A stretch of DNA of 64,000 nt from Rhizobium sp. Q54 (GTDB taxonomy: Bacteria > Pseudomonadota > Alphaproteobacteria > Rhizobiales > Xanthobacteraceae). The DNA is taken from assembly GCA_945907045.1 (NCBI GenBank), contig CAMDSH010000017.1, positions 1-64,000 on the forward strand, read 5' to 3'. Positions 16,376-25,508 of this stretch are shown here, one piece after another; the stretch's first letter is position 1, and each line of letters begins with the position of its first letter. The translations under genes and the position numbers were made by a program. The notes under the pieces are model-generated. The model ran no database searches. It was given only the letters and a program-made list of their open reading frames with translations, and had not been told where the DNA came from.

Positions 16376-17875
16376 TCAGCTCTTTGCGGGTTTCAGCTTC
16401 AGGTGGATGTTCTTCTCCTGCGTGAAGGAGAGCATCTCCTCGAAACATTCCTCGCGTCCCAGGCCCGACTGCTTGAAGCCACCGAACGGCGCGCCGAGGA
16501 AATGCTTTCCGACTTCATTGATCCAGATGTAACCGGCCTCAACCGCCATGGCGGTGCGGTGCGCGGTGTTGAGGTCATTCGTCCAGATCGAGGCGGTGAG
16601 GCCGTATTCGACGGAATTGACCTCGTCGAGCATCTTGGCTTCGTCGCTCCATTTGAGCACGCCGAGCACGGGCCCGAAGATTTCCTCGTGCGCGATCTTC
16701 ATCTTCATGTTCACGTCGGCGAATACGGTCGGCTCGATATAGAAACCCTTGGCGAGCGCGGGGTCAGACGGTGGGCCGCCGCCGGAGACGACGCGGGCGC
16801 CTTCCTTCTTTGCGGATTCGATGTAGCTCACCACGCGGTCGTACTGCGCCTTCGAGACGATCGCGCCCATGGTGGTCGCCGGGTCGGTCGGGATGCCGGG
16901 CTTGAAATGCGTGATGCGCGCCTTGATGCGCTCGATCACCGCGTCGTAAATCTTCTCATGGATGAAGGCGCGGCTGGTAGAGCCGCAGGATTGCCCGCAC
17001 CAGGTGAAATTCATGCCGCCGATGACGCCGGCCGCGACTTCATCGGGATCGGCGTCGCCATAGGCGATCAGCGCGTTCTTGCCGCCGAGCTCCAGCATCG
17101 TGCGCTTGACGGTGTCGGCGGCGGCTTTCATCACCGCGCGTCCCGTCGGTACGCTGCCGATCAGCGCGATCATCGCGACGTCGGGATGGCTCGCGAGCCG
17201 CTGCCCGGCCTCGCGCCCGCCGGGGACGACATTGAACGTGCCGGGAGGCAGCAGCCCGCCGATGAGTTCGGCAAGCCGCAGCGATGAAAGCGGCGACTGC
17301 TCCGGCGGTTTCACGATCACGGTGTTTCCGGCGGCCAACGGCGCTGCGGATTTTCCCGCGCAGAACATGAACGGGTGATTGAACGGGATGATGCGGCCGA
17401 CGACGCCCAAGGGTTCCCGCACCGAGAAGTTCACAACATCGGGCCCCATCGGGATCGACGAGCCTTTCATTTCGGTCACAAAGCCGGCGAAGAATTCCAT
17501 CTGCGTGGCAGCGATCATGGCGTCGCTCACCATCTCGCGCACCGGATTGCCGCAATCGGCGGCGTCGATCATCGCCAGCTCGTTGGCGTTCTGCCGCAAA
17601 ATGTTTGCGATCTGCCGAAGGATTTTCGCGCGCTCAAGCGGGAGCACGCGCCGCCATTCCTTGAACGCCGCTTTCGCGGAAGCCACCGCCGCGTCGATAT
17701 CTTCGGCGGACGCCTCCGCGACCTTGCCGAGCGACAAGCCGGTGCCCGGATTGATTGTCTCCACGTAACGGCCGGATTTCGGCTCGTGCCACGCGCCGCC
17801 GTAATAGGCGCCGCGGTTTTTGGGCAACACGACAGCCTGCGCGGAGGCGGCTTGCGGGGAAACGGCTGTGGTCAT
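16376..17875 (-). CDS. NAD(P)-dependent aldehyde dehydrogenase
   Basis: 499 residues of the ALDH superfamily. Visible motifs: RIIPFNHPFMFCAGKSAAPL (cofactor-binding), IALIGSVPTGRAVM, the glutamate in LELGGKNALIAYG, the catalytic cysteine in WCGQSCGSTSRAF, and IFGPVLGVLKW. It oxidises an aldehyde to an acid; betaine- or 2-hydroxymuconic-semialdehyde-like members are closest by eye, but substrate is not readable. It is the last gene of a minus-strand block with an ABC transporter and a ThDP-dependent decarboxylase; that order suggests uptake of a 2-oxo acid, decarboxylation to an aldehyde and oxidation here. Confidence 0.9.
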   Translation of the reverse strand: MTTAVSPQAASAQAVVLPKNRGAYYGGAWHEPKSGRYVETINPGTGLSLGKVAEASAEDIDAAVASAKAAFKEWRRVLPLERAKILRQIANILRQNANELAMIDAADCGNPVREMVSDAMIAATQMEFFAGFVTEMKGSSIPMGPDVVNFSVREPLGVVGRIIPFNHPFMFCAGKSAAPLAAGNTVIVKPPEQSPLSSLRLAELIGGLLPPGTFNVVPGGREAGQRLASHPDVAMIALIGSVPTGRAVMKAAADTVKRTMLELGGKNALIAYGDADPDEVAAGVIGGMNFTWCGQSCGSTSRAFIHEKIYDAVIERIKARITHFKPGIPTDPATTMGAIVSKAQYDRVVSYIESAKKEGARVVSGGGPPSDPALAKGFYIEPTVFADVNMKMKIAHEEIFGPVLGVLKWSDEAKMLDEVNSVEYGLTASIWTNDLNTAHRTAMAVEAGYIWINEVGKHFLGAPFGGFKQSGLGREECFEEMLSFTQEKNIHLKLKPAKS

Positions 17876-17891
17876 GACGGCGTCCTCGAAG

Positions 17892-18851
17892 TTACTTCTT
17901 GCGCGGGAAAATCTGGATCAGTTCCGCGATCTGTTCCTTGGTCAGCGGCGCGGGGATGAATTTCAGCGATACCGCTTCCGGAATCAGCGAGTCGAGACCT
18001 TCGATCGTGTCCGGATTGAGCAGGCTCTTGGGGAAGAATTCGTCGCGCACGCGCTTTGCCATCGGCTCGCCCACTTTCACGAACTCGGCATAGTCCTTGA
18101 GCACCTGCGGGTTCGCCGAATACATGTAATCGACGGTTTCACGATAGGCGACCATGAAGCGCTCCATCACCGCCTTGCGCTTTGCCAGCGCGTCCGCGTT
18201 TGCGACGATGACGCGGATGGTCTGCCCGCGCACCAGCTTGGCGTCGGTGGCTTTGGCGACGATGTGAATCTTGCCTTCCTCGATCTCTTTGAGGCCGAAC
18301 GGGGGCGAGGCCCAGCCGATATCGACCTGATCGGTCATCACGGCGGTAAGCGTCGCGGACGGATTGCCGGTGGCCTGCGGCTTGGCGGTCAGATTGAATT
18401 CGCTGATGAAGGCGCGGACTACGCTCTGCGTGGACGAGCCGTTGCTGGAAAAAGCGATGGTCTTGTCGGCTGAATCTTTCAGCGTCTTGATCTCGGGTTT
18501 TTTGGCGTACCAGTAGTCGGCAGCGCCCGTTGCTTGCGCGCCAATGATGCGGACCGGCGCGCCCTTGGAATAGGCGGCCATGGCGCCGAGCGTGCCGACC
18601 GCAAATCCCATATCGACGCTGCCGGAGACGACCGGCTGCAAGGTCTCGCCGCTGCCGGAGGTGTAGACGACTTCGAGTTCGAGATCGTACTTCTTGAAGA
18701 TGCCGGCCTTGGTGCCGAGTTCAAGCACGGCGGTGTCCCAGTTGCCGCGCTGGCCGACGGTCGCCTTGATCTGATCGGCGGAATAAGCGGGTGAGGCGGA
18801 GAGGGCGGCCGCTGTCGCCAGCATGCCGGCCAGATGTGTGATGTGTTTCAT
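17892..18851 (-). CDS. NitT/TauT-type ABC transporter substrate-binding protein
   Basis: The start is the ATG at 18851 with GAGGATC upstream; it gives a signal peptide (MKHITHLAGMLATAAALSAS). The 319-residue protein has the SsuA/THI5-like layout (LGTKAGIFKKYDLELEVVY; GSVDMGFAVGTLGAMAAYSKG; STQSVVRAFI). Members bind nitrate, sulfonates, pyrimidine precursors or aromatic acids. It is followed by the ALDH gene after 16 bases and preceded by two permeases. Confidence 0.85.
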   Translation of the reverse strand: MKHITHLAGMLATAAALSASPAYSADQIKATVGQRGNWDTAVLELGTKAGIFKKYDLELEVVYTSGSGETLQPVVSGSVDMGFAVGTLGAMAAYSKGAPVRIIGAQATGAADYWYAKKPEIKTLKDSADKTIAFSSNGSSTQSVVRAFISEFNLTAKPQATGNPSATLTAVMTDQVDIGWASPPFGLKEIEEGKIHIVAKATDAKLVRGQTIRVIVANADALAKRKAVMERFMVAYRETVDYMYSANPQVLKDYAEFVKVGEPMAKRVRDEFFPKSLLNPDTIEGLDSLIPEAVSLKFIPAPLTKEQIAELIQIFPRKK

Positions 18852-18871
18852 GCGATCCTCCTTTACGAATT

Positions 18872-19666
18872 TCAAGCGCGTTTGATGCTGTCGAGGCCGC
18901 CGAGGCGTCCAACCAGCGCATTCACCCCGATCGCGAGCACGAACAGCACGATCAGCATGGCGTACATGCGCGGCATGTCGAACAGGCTGTAAGCCTGGAT
19001 GATGAGGAAGCCGATGCCTTTGTTGGAGAGTTTGGTCTCGGCGAGCAGCGTGCCGATCAGCCCGACGCCGAGGCCGAGCCGGATGCCGTTGATGATCGGG
19101 TGGCGCATGGCGGGCAGATAAATCTTTTGCACCATCTGCCAGGTATTGGCGCGGAAACTGTTGCCGACGCGGATCAGCACCTTGTCGATCTGCCGCATGC
19201 CGGCGGCGACCGAGAGCACGATCGGGAAGAAGCATGACACCGCGCCCATAGCCACTTTCGAGCCGGGGCCCACGCCGAACCACATGATCATGATCGGGAA
19301 GAAGATGATCTTCGGCGTCGGTCCGAGATAATAGAGGTAAGACTCAAACGCTTTCGAGAGGAAACGATTAGCGCCGAGCGCAAGGCCAACCAGAACGCCG
19401 GCCGTGCCGCCGATGAGCAACGCGACGCCGATTTCCCCGGCGGTGACGCCAAGGTTAAAATAATATTCGCCATGCATCAGCAGATCGGCGACCGCGCTGC
19501 CGATTGCGACCAGCGACGGCACCACGTCTCGATACAGCCAGCCCGATGCGGCGAGCAACTCCCAGCCCGCCAGCAGCGTGACCACAATGGCGATGCGCAG
19601 CAGCGTTACGGGGCCGATTGCGGGAGCGGCCACAGCCGCTTTTTTCACTCGAACGGTCTCAGCCAT
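18872..19666 (-). CDS. NitT/TauT-type ABC transporter permease (second)
   Basis: 264 residues from the ATG at 19666 (MAETVRVKK). About six membrane segments with the SsuC/TauC-type EAA loop region (AVSCFFPIVLSVAAGMRQID...YLPAMRHPIINGIRLGLG). The start overlaps the end of the upstream permease by 22 bases, so translation is probably coupled. It makes the membrane channel with the permease at 19645-20415. Confidence 0.88.
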   Translation of the reverse strand: MAETVRVKKAAVAAPAIGPVTLLRIAIVVTLLAGWELLAASGWLYRDVVPSLVAIGSAVADLLMHGEYYFNLGVTAGEIGVALLIGGTAGVLVGLALGANRFLSKAFESYLYYLGPTPKIIFFPIMIMWFGVGPGSKVAMGAVSCFFPIVLSVAAGMRQIDKVLIRVGNSFRANTWQMVQKIYLPAMRHPIINGIRLGLGVGLIGTLLAETKLSNKGIGFLIIQAYSLFDMPRMYAMLIVLFVLAIGVNALVGRLGGLDSIKRA

Positions 19667-20415
19667 CGCTCGGCCTTTTCCAGACTCATGAAGAAGAGAA
19701 CACTGACCAGAATGACGAAGCATATCGAGGCGTAAGTTCCCGCAAGATCGTAGCGCTCGGCGAGTTCGTTGATCAGCGCGCCGAGTCCGCCGAAATTGAT
19801 CAGGAACTCGACGCCCACGATGTTGATGAGCGCGAAGATCAAACCGAGACGAATGCCGACGAAGATGGTCGGCATGGCGGCAGGGAACAGGATTTTCCAG
19901 AATTGCTGCGACGGCGTCAGGTTAAAGCTGCGCCCGACATTGATCAGAACGCGGCGCGTGCTCGACAATCCCTCCAGCGTTTTCAGGATCACGGGCGGCA
20001 GCGCTGCGACAAAACCCATCATGATGATGGTCCAGGCGCTGCGCCCGAAGATCACCAGAAACAGCGGGTACATCAGCACCGTCGGCGCCGACGCCATCGC
20101 CGCAACCCAAGTCTCGCACGCTTGTTGCAGCAGGCGGAAGCGGTGCATCAGCACGCCGCCCGCGACTCCGAAGATCGTGAGCATCACGCCGGCGGTGAGG
20201 CATTCAGTTGCGGTGAGCACGAAGCGATGGAGGATGTCTTCCTCCAGGATGACGCGGCTGAAGCTGGCGATGATCTCCGATGGGGGCGGCACGATGAAGC
20301 GATTGACCACGCCAATGCGGATCAGCAATTCAATCAGAACGAAAAAAATCACCAGCGACAGCAGGCCGACCAGCGGCGCGAGAGAATAGCGGCGGTTCAG
20401 TGCCATCGCCGTCAT
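19645..20415 (-). CDS. NitT/TauT-type ABC transporter permease (first)
   Basis: 256 residues, six predicted membrane segments, with MGFVAALPPVILKTLEGLSS and ILFPAAMPTIFVGIRLGL as the cytoplasmic coupling region. Its start overlaps the stop of the ATPase gene by four bases. The downstream permease is related but distinct, so the channel is probably a heterodimer; most TauC/SsuC systems have one permease gene. Confidence 0.88.
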   Translation of the reverse strand: MTAMALNRRYSLAPLVGLLSLVIFFVLIELLIRIGVVNRFIVPPPSEIIASFSRVILEEDILHRFVLTATECLTAGVMLTIFGVAGGVLMHRFRLLQQACETWVAAMASAPTVLMYPLFLVIFGRSAWTIIMMGFVAALPPVILKTLEGLSSTRRVLINVGRSFNLTPSQQFWKILFPAAMPTIFVGIRLGLIFALINIVGVEFLINFGGLGALINELAERYDLAGTYASICFVILVSVLFFMSLEKAERWLRPFE

Positions 20416-21248
20416 GAACGCGCCTCGTCGACACGCATTGTGCGGGTTTCATCGTCCTTCATGCCGCGGCTGGCTTCCTCGCGCAGATCAGCCCAGATTT
20501 GCGCGACATAGCGCCCGAACGCTTCCGAGCCGACGATTTCAGATGTGCGCGGGCGCGGCAGGTCGATATTGACGATGCGCTTCACCTTGCCGGGCCGGTA
20601 AGTCATCACCAGAATGCGGTCGGACATCTGTACAGCTTCGGTGATGTTGTGCGTGATGAGCAGCGTCGTCTGCTTGAGGTCCTGCTGGATTTGCAAAACC
20701 TTGTCGCCGAGCAGCAATCTTGTTTGCTCGTCGAGCGCGGCGAACGGCTCATCCATCAGCAGGATTTTAGGCTCCGATGCGAGCGTACGTGCGAGCGAGA
20801 CTCGCTGGCGCATGCCGCCGGAAAGTTCACCGGGATAGCGGTTCTCGAAGCCGTCGAGGCCCACGAGCTTGATGAAATGCCGCGCGCGCTCGATGCGCTT
20901 GTCTTTCGGCATGCCGATGAGTTCGAGCGGGAAGGCGACGTTGTCGGTGACGCTGCGCCACGGGAATGTCGACTCTTCCTGGAACACCATGCCGATCGAC
21001 GCGTGCGGGCCGGAAATCGTTTCGCCCGCGACCGAGACGCGGCCTTCATAGCCGCCGAGCAGCCCGCCCATGACGTTGAATAATGTGGACTTGCCGCAGC
21101 CGGACGGTCCGATCACCGAGAGGAATTCGCCCGGCGCGACGTCGAGCGAGACGTCGTCCACCGCGATCACCGGGCCATCGTCCGGCGTCTCGAAACGCAC
21201 ATTGATGTGCTCGACGACGAGGATCGGCTGGGATGTGTTTGTGGCCAT
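20412..21248 (-). CDS. NitT/TauT-type ABC transporter ATP-binding protein
   Basis: 278 residues from the ATG at 21248. Walker A GPSGCGKST, Q-loop MVFQEESTFPWRSV, signature LSGGMRQRVSLAR, Walker B ILLMDEPFAALDE and H-loop LLITHNITEA are all intact. It energises the transporter with two permeases and the binding protein downstream. It starts 8 bases after the ThDP enzyme, so the transporter and enzyme share an operon. The open frame extends upstream into that gene, but the ATG at 21248 gives the normal family N-terminus. Confidence 0.92.
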   Translation of the reverse strand: MATNTSQPILVVEHINVRFETPDDGPVIAVDDVSLDVAPGEFLSVIGPSGCGKSTLFNVMGGLLGGYEGRVSVAGETISGPHASIGMVFQEESTFPWRSVTDNVAFPLELIGMPKDKRIERARHFIKLVGLDGFENRYPGELSGGMRQRVSLARTLASEPKILLMDEPFAALDEQTRLLLGDKVLQIQQDLKQTTLLITHNITEAVQMSDRILVMTYRPGKVKRIVNIDLPRPRTSEIVGSEAFGRYVAQIWADLREEASRGMKDDETRTMRVDEARS

Positions 21249-21256
21249 CGGGGTTC

Positions 21257-23065
21257 TCAGTCGCTTTTGCGGGACATGGCCGCGGTCATGGCCTGGCTGT
21301 AACCCGGCTCGACGCGTACGTCGACCACCGCGACCGCGCCGTTCTCGACCGCCGCGATGGCTTCGGCAAACACCGCCGCGAGGTCGCCCGTCTTCGTCAC
21401 CGGGCCGAATGCAGCCGCGCCTTGCGCGCGCGCCAGCGCGGCGAGGTCGATATCGGGGTCGGAGATACGCTGGCCGATCCACCGGTTCTCGACCGGGCGG
21501 TTGCGCATGCGGGCGACGCGCTCCTGATGCAGTTCATCGTTGAAGAAGGATCGATTGTTGGCGATCACCATCAGCAAGGGAATGCGGTAATGCGCCGCTG
21601 TCCAGAGCGCCGTGACGCCCATCAGGAAATCGCCGTCGCCACATACGGCCACCGGCAGACGCCCCGTTCCCTTGAGCGCGAGCGCCGCGCCGACAGAGAT
21701 GCCGGGGCCGCCGCCAACGCCGCCGCCGCCGTCGCCGCCGAGAAAATCGAGCGGATGGCGGAACGGCCAGAGCGCTCCGTTCCAGCCCAGCGTGACGTGG
21801 GTGAGGGAGACTTCACGTTTGCCCAGCTCCTGACGCAAGCCCACGGCGAGATGATCGCCGGTCATCGCGCCATCGGGAAGTTTCGTTGCTGCGGCAGGTT
21901 TCGCGGCAGGAACCGCGTGAGGTTTGCCAGCGCCAATGGCTTCCAGCAACGCGGGCACGGCAATGTCCGTATCGCTGGCGAGAAACACATCGACTGCGGG
22001 CAGGCCCTGATAGTCCATGCTCCAGCCGTTGTGCAGGTGATGGTCGAGCGACACCTGGATGATCTTGGCGTTGACGCTGCCGGCATTTTTCAGCGTCCCG
22101 GCGACATCGACCCAATCGAGACTCAGGATCACGTCCGCCGCGCGTAGCGCCTCGGCTGCTTCCGGCACCGGCGCGATGGTGCCGGGCGCGCCCGCATGCA
22201 GCGGATGATCGGTGGGGAACGCCGCGCCGACTTTCAAATCGGTAACGACGCGCGCGCCGATGCGCTCGGCCAACGCGATGCGTGTGTTCCATGCGTCGAG
22301 ACTGCGCGAGACGCGGCCCGCGAGAATGACCGGCTGCTTTGCCGACTTGAGCAGCGCCGCAGCTTTTGAAATTGCATCGGCAGGCGCAGCGTTCGCGACA
22401 TCTGGCAGAAAGCGCACGGTGTCGATCGGCGCCACCGGCTCGGCGAGTTTCGATTCCTGCATCTCGGCGTCGAGCACAACGTAAACCGGACCCTTCGGCG
22501 CGGTATTCGCAATCCATCCGCCGCGCAAAATCGCTTCGCGCGCGGCGGCCGGCGAAGCCGGCTGGTCATCCCATTTTGTGTAGCCGCGCACCAGAGCGCC
22601 CTGATCGCGCGCGGTGTGGATCCAGTCGATCCACGGGCGGCGCTTGACGGCATCGACCGGGCCGGTCGCGCCCAGCACCACCATCGGCATGCGGTCGCAC
22701 CACGCATTGAACATCGCCATCGTCGCGTGCATCAGCCCGACATTGGAATGAACCGCGGCGGCCATCGCCTTGCCGGTCACCTTGGCGTAGCCGTGCGCGA
22801 TGGCGACGGCGCTTTCCTCGTGCAGGCAGAGCAGCATCTGCGGGCGCTCGTTGCCGAGATAATTCACCAGGCTGTCGTGCAGGCCGCGATAGCTCGCGCC
22901 GGGATTGAGCGCGATATAGGGAATGTCGAGCGCGCGCAGCGCATCCGCCGCGACATCACTACCAAACGCAGCCGCGTTGGCGCCGGAGGGAACGGGGCGT
23001 TCCATCGAGCCATCGCCCAGGCGTGCGGTCGCTGGTTGCCCGGCGGTTTGTTTGGAAAGCGGCAC
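21257..23065 (-). CDS. Thiamine-diphosphate-dependent decarboxylase/carboligase-family enzyme
   Basis: 602 residues from a GTG with GAGGAAACAAC upstream. Three-domain ThDP enzyme: N-terminal domain with the activating glutamate in LCLHEESAVAIAHGYAK, a central domain (KQPVILAGRVSRSL), and a C-terminal ThDP motif beginning GDGDFLMGVTAL and ending ANN. It belongs near acetolactate synthases and benzoylformate/sulfopyruvate-type decarboxylases, but the N-terminal ALNPGASYRGLHDSL is unusual. With the ALDH and ABC transporter it suggests a 2-oxo acid catabolic pathway. First gene of the block, divergent from the LysR gene. Confidence 0.85.
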   Translation of the reverse strand: MPLSKQTAGQPATARLGDGSMERPVPSGANAAAFGSDVAADALRALDIPYIALNPGASYRGLHDSLVNYLGNERPQMLLCLHEESAVAIAHGYAKVTGKAMAAAVHSNVGLMHATMAMFNAWCDRMPMVVLGATGPVDAVKRRPWIDWIHTARDQGALVRGYTKWDDQPASPAAAREAILRGGWIANTAPKGPVYVVLDAEMQESKLAEPVAPIDTVRFLPDVANAAPADAISKAAALLKSAKQPVILAGRVSRSLDAWNTRIALAERIGARVVTDLKVGAAFPTDHPLHAGAPGTIAPVPEAAEALRAADVILSLDWVDVAGTLKNAGSVNAKIIQVSLDHHLHNGWSMDYQGLPAVDVFLASDTDIAVPALLEAIGAGKPHAVPAAKPAAATKLPDGAMTGDHLAVGLRQELGKREVSLTHVTLGWNGALWPFRHPLDFLGGDGGGGVGGGPGISVGAALALKGTGRLPVAVCGDGDFLMGVTALWTAAHYRIPLLMVIANNRSFFNDELHQERVARMRNRPVENRWIGQRISDPDIDLAALARAQGAAAFGPVTKTGDLAAVFAEAIAAVENGAVAVVDVRVEPGYSQAMTAAMSRKSD

Positions 23066-23120
23066 GTTGTTTCCTCAAAAAGGGCGCTTCGGACAGCGCC
23101 ATTGGGGCGGACTATAGACT

Positions 23121-23149
23121 TTGACATTTGCTTACAGAAGCCGCTAGAT
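23121..23149 (+). promoter_or_regulatory. Possible promoter of the LysR gene
   Basis: A perfect TTGACA box (23121-23126) lies 72 bases before the LysR start. A weak -10 (CTAGAT or TAGATG near 23144-23150) follows at 17-18 bases. Only the -35 is convincing. Transcription from it would begin just before the inverted repeat at 23159. Confidence 0.3.
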
Positions 23150-23158
23150 GCGAACCAT

Positions 23159-23181
23159 ATTGTTGCAGATTATTCAACAAT
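23159..23181. promoter_or_regulatory. Inverted repeat, probable LysR operator
   Basis: ATTGTTG, nine bases, CAACAAT: a perfect 7-base inverted repeat that ends 11 bases before the LysR start codon. It sits between the LysR gene and the divergent ThDP-enzyme operon. LysR regulators bind short dyads of this kind and often repress themselves from such a place. Confidence 0.5.
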
Positions 23182-23192
23182 GGAGCGTTCGC

Positions 23193-24143
23193 ATGGACCG
23201 CTTTCGAACCATGGAAAGCTTTGTGCGCGTGGTGCGCTCCGGCAGCTTCACCATCGCCGCCAATCAGCTCGGACTCTCACGCGCGCTTGTGTCGCGCCAC
23301 GTCGGCAACCTCGAAGGCCGCCTCGGCGTGCGATTGCTCAACCGCTCGACGCGCTCGCTCAATCTCACGGAAGAGGGCAGGTCGTATCTTGAATTCTGCG
23401 AACAGGTTTTCCGCGAAATCGAGAGCAGCGAACGCGCAATTGTCAGCGCACGCACCGAGCCGGTTGGCACGCTCAAGCTGGTGGCGCCGAAATCCTTCGG
23501 CACGCTGCATCTTGCCGACGCGGTGATCGCCTTTGCGCAAGCGCAGCCGCGGTTGCGCGTTTCGCTCATTCTGGAAAACGTCTCGTTCCGCCGCTCGCAT
23601 GATTTTCTCGAACGCGGTCTCGATCTTGCGCTCAGCCTCACCGCGCAGGCGCATTCGTCTGTGATCGAAAATCAGATCGCCTCGCTCGACTGGGCGGTGT
23701 GCGCCGCGCCGGATTATCTTGCGCGCGAGGGCCGCCCCACCAAGCCCGCCGATCTCGCCGACCATTCTTGTCTGGTGCATGTCGATGTGACACCGAACGA
23801 TCGCATCTGGAAATTTCAGGGGCCGCAGGGGCCATTGTCAGTGAAAGTCACCGGATCGTTTTTCTCCAACAGCGCGCTGGCGCTGCGGAAGGCCGCGCTT
23901 GCGGGCCTCGGCATCACTTTGGTGCCGCGCTACAGCGTTGCAGACGATCTTGCCGCCGGCACGCTGGTGACGTTGTTGCCGCGCCATAAAATAGCGCCGC
24001 GTCCGCTGCTCGCGCTGTATCCGCGCGCAGCCAACATTCCGCAGAAGGTGCAGATCTTCGTGGATTTTCTCAAAAGCTGGATCGCGACGCAGGAAATCAA
24101 TTATCCGGCGGCACGCATTCCGCGCGCCGCTGCGCGGCACTGA
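23193..24143 (+). CDS. LysR-family transcriptional regulator
   Basis: I start at the ATG at 23193 (GGAGCG ahead; the upstream ATG at 23148 would include the inverted repeat). 316 residues: the helix-turn-helix is in GSFTIAANQLGLSRALVSRHVGNLEGRLG, and the effector domain begins PVGTLKLVAPKSFGTLHLAD. It is divergent from the ThDP-ALDH-ABC operon, so it probably controls those genes in response to the imported compound or a product. Confidence 0.92.
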   Translation: MDRFRTMESFVRVVRSGSFTIAANQLGLSRALVSRHVGNLEGRLGVRLLNRSTRSLNLTEEGRSYLEFCEQVFREIESSERAIVSARTEPVGTLKLVAPKSFGTLHLADAVIAFAQAQPRLRVSLILENVSFRRSHDFLERGLDLALSLTAQAHSSVIENQIASLDWAVCAAPDYLAREGRPTKPADLADHSCLVHVDVTPNDRIWKFQGPQGPLSVKVTGSFFSNSALALRKAALAGLGITLVPRYSVADDLAAGTLVTLLPRHKIAPRPLLALYPRAANIPQKVQIFVDFLKSWIATQEINYPAARIPRAAARH

Positions 24144-24155
24144 CGGCGAGCGGCC

Positions 24156-25385
24156 TTACAGGCCCTGCCGCAACCGGGCGAGAACCTTCAGCCCTGGATA
24201 ACCGTCCGCCGGCGTTATGCCGACTTTTTGCTGGAAGCCGCGGACGGCGACAAGCGTATCGGTGCCTACGCGTCCGTCGAGGCCATCGGTGCGGAAACCC
24301 TGCTCATTGAGACGGCGTTGAATTTCCTGCACTTCGGCCAGAGTCGGCGCGCGCTCGCCGCCGGGGAATTGCTGGCGGAAGTCCGGCTCGCCGCGAATGC
24401 GGTCACCGAGGTGAACGAGCGCGAGCGTGTAGCTGTCGGACGGATTGTAGGAACGCACGGCAAGATAATTCTGCCCAACAAGGAAAGCCGGGCCGCCCTG
24501 CACCGGCCGCCAGAGTTTCACATTATCGTTCGGGCGAGCGAACGCTTCGCCATCGGCGCGAACGACGCCAAGCTCGCGCCACTTGGCGTAAGTGCGCCAC
24601 GTACGGTTGTCGGCGTGCGCGCCGCCCGCTTTTACCTCGCAACCCCAGGTCTCGCCGCGTTTGTATTTGCCCCGCTCAACGAGATAACGCGCGGTGCCGG
24701 CGAAGGCGTCGGCGGGCGAGCCGAACGGATTGATGCGTCCGTCGTTGTCGTAATCGACGCCGACATTGAGCCAAACCTCCGGCATCCATTGCGTGTGACC
24801 CATCGCGCCGGCCCACGAGCCGATCATCTTGGCGGGCTCGGCCCAGCCGCGATCGACGATGACCAGCGCGTTGAGCAATTCGGCTTCCCAATATTTGCGC
24901 CTGCGCGGCTCGCCCCAGGCGAGCGCTGCAAGCGCGGGGATCACCGCGCGCATGTATTTCGGATTGTCGATGACATCGCCAAAGGAAGACTCCATTCCCC
25001 ACAGGGCGAGCATCAGGAAACGATCGACGCCGTAATCCTTCTCGATGCGCGTCAACAGCGCGGCGTGCTCGCGCGCGCGAGCCTTGCCGATGTTGAGGCG
25101 GTATTCCGAGCAGCGGCGATTGATGTATTGCCAAAGCTCTTCGGTGAACTCCGGCTGCTTGCGTTGCAATTCGTAGACGCTGGTGTCCGGCTTCACCGAA
25201 CCCATCACTCGGTCGTAGGTCTTTTCGGAAATGCCGCGCTTGAGCGCGCGCGGACGGAAATTCGCAACCCAATTGGTAAACGCCGATTGCGCGCTCGCCG
25301 TGCCGCCGAATGCCAGCGAGGCCGCGCTGGCGAGGGCGGAGGTAAGCCACTTCCGCCGGGTGAGAGCCAAGAGATTCGTTTGCAT
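24156..25385 (-). CDS. Lytic murein transglycosylase, MltB family, with peptidoglycan-binding domain
   Basis: 409 residues from the ATG at 25385; N-terminal signal with twin arginine-like TRRKWLTSALASAASLAFGG. The GH103 catalytic glutamate is in MLALWGMESSFGDVID and the typical MGHTQWMPEVWLNVGVDYD follows. A C-terminal PG_binding_1 domain covers about 345-409 (IQRRLNEQGFRTDGLDGRVG). It cleaves glycan strands to 1,6-anhydro-muropeptides. Convergent with the LysR gene. An ATG at 25418 would add residues without a signal. Confidence 0.92.
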   Translation of the reverse strand: MQTNLLALTRRKWLTSALASAASLAFGGTASAQSAFTNWVANFRPRALKRGISEKTYDRVMGSVKPDTSVYELQRKQPEFTEELWQYINRRCSEYRLNIGKARAREHAALLTRIEKDYGVDRFLMLALWGMESSFGDVIDNPKYMRAVIPALAALAWGEPRRRKYWEAELLNALVIVDRGWAEPAKMIGSWAGAMGHTQWMPEVWLNVGVDYDNDGRINPFGSPADAFAGTARYLVERGKYKRGETWGCEVKAGGAHADNRTWRTYAKWRELGVVRADGEAFARPNDNVKLWRPVQGGPAFLVGQNYLAVRSYNPSDSYTLALVHLGDRIRGEPDFRQQFPGGERAPTLAEVQEIQRRLNEQGFRTDGLDGRVGTDTLVAVRGFQQKVGITPADGYPGLKVLARLRQGL

Positions 25386-25455
25386 GGCGCATACTATTCG
25401 CTGCAGCCGGTCAAACAAACGGCGGAAAGCAGGCCATTGCGAGAATGGCTAACGC

Positions 25456-25489
25456 AAAAACCCCTCCGCGGTGTTGGCCGCGAAGGGGC
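25456..25489 (-). terminator. Rho-independent terminator of the small exported protein gene at 25509
   Basis: On the minus strand CCCCTTCGCGG, loop, CCGCGGAGGGG (25461-25488), then TTTTTGC. The other side has GCTTTT, so it could also stop plus-strand transcription. Its stem is nearly the same as that of the terminator at 25975-26010. Confidence 0.8.
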
Positions 25490-25508
25490 TTTTAACTAAC
25501 AAGCGCGC

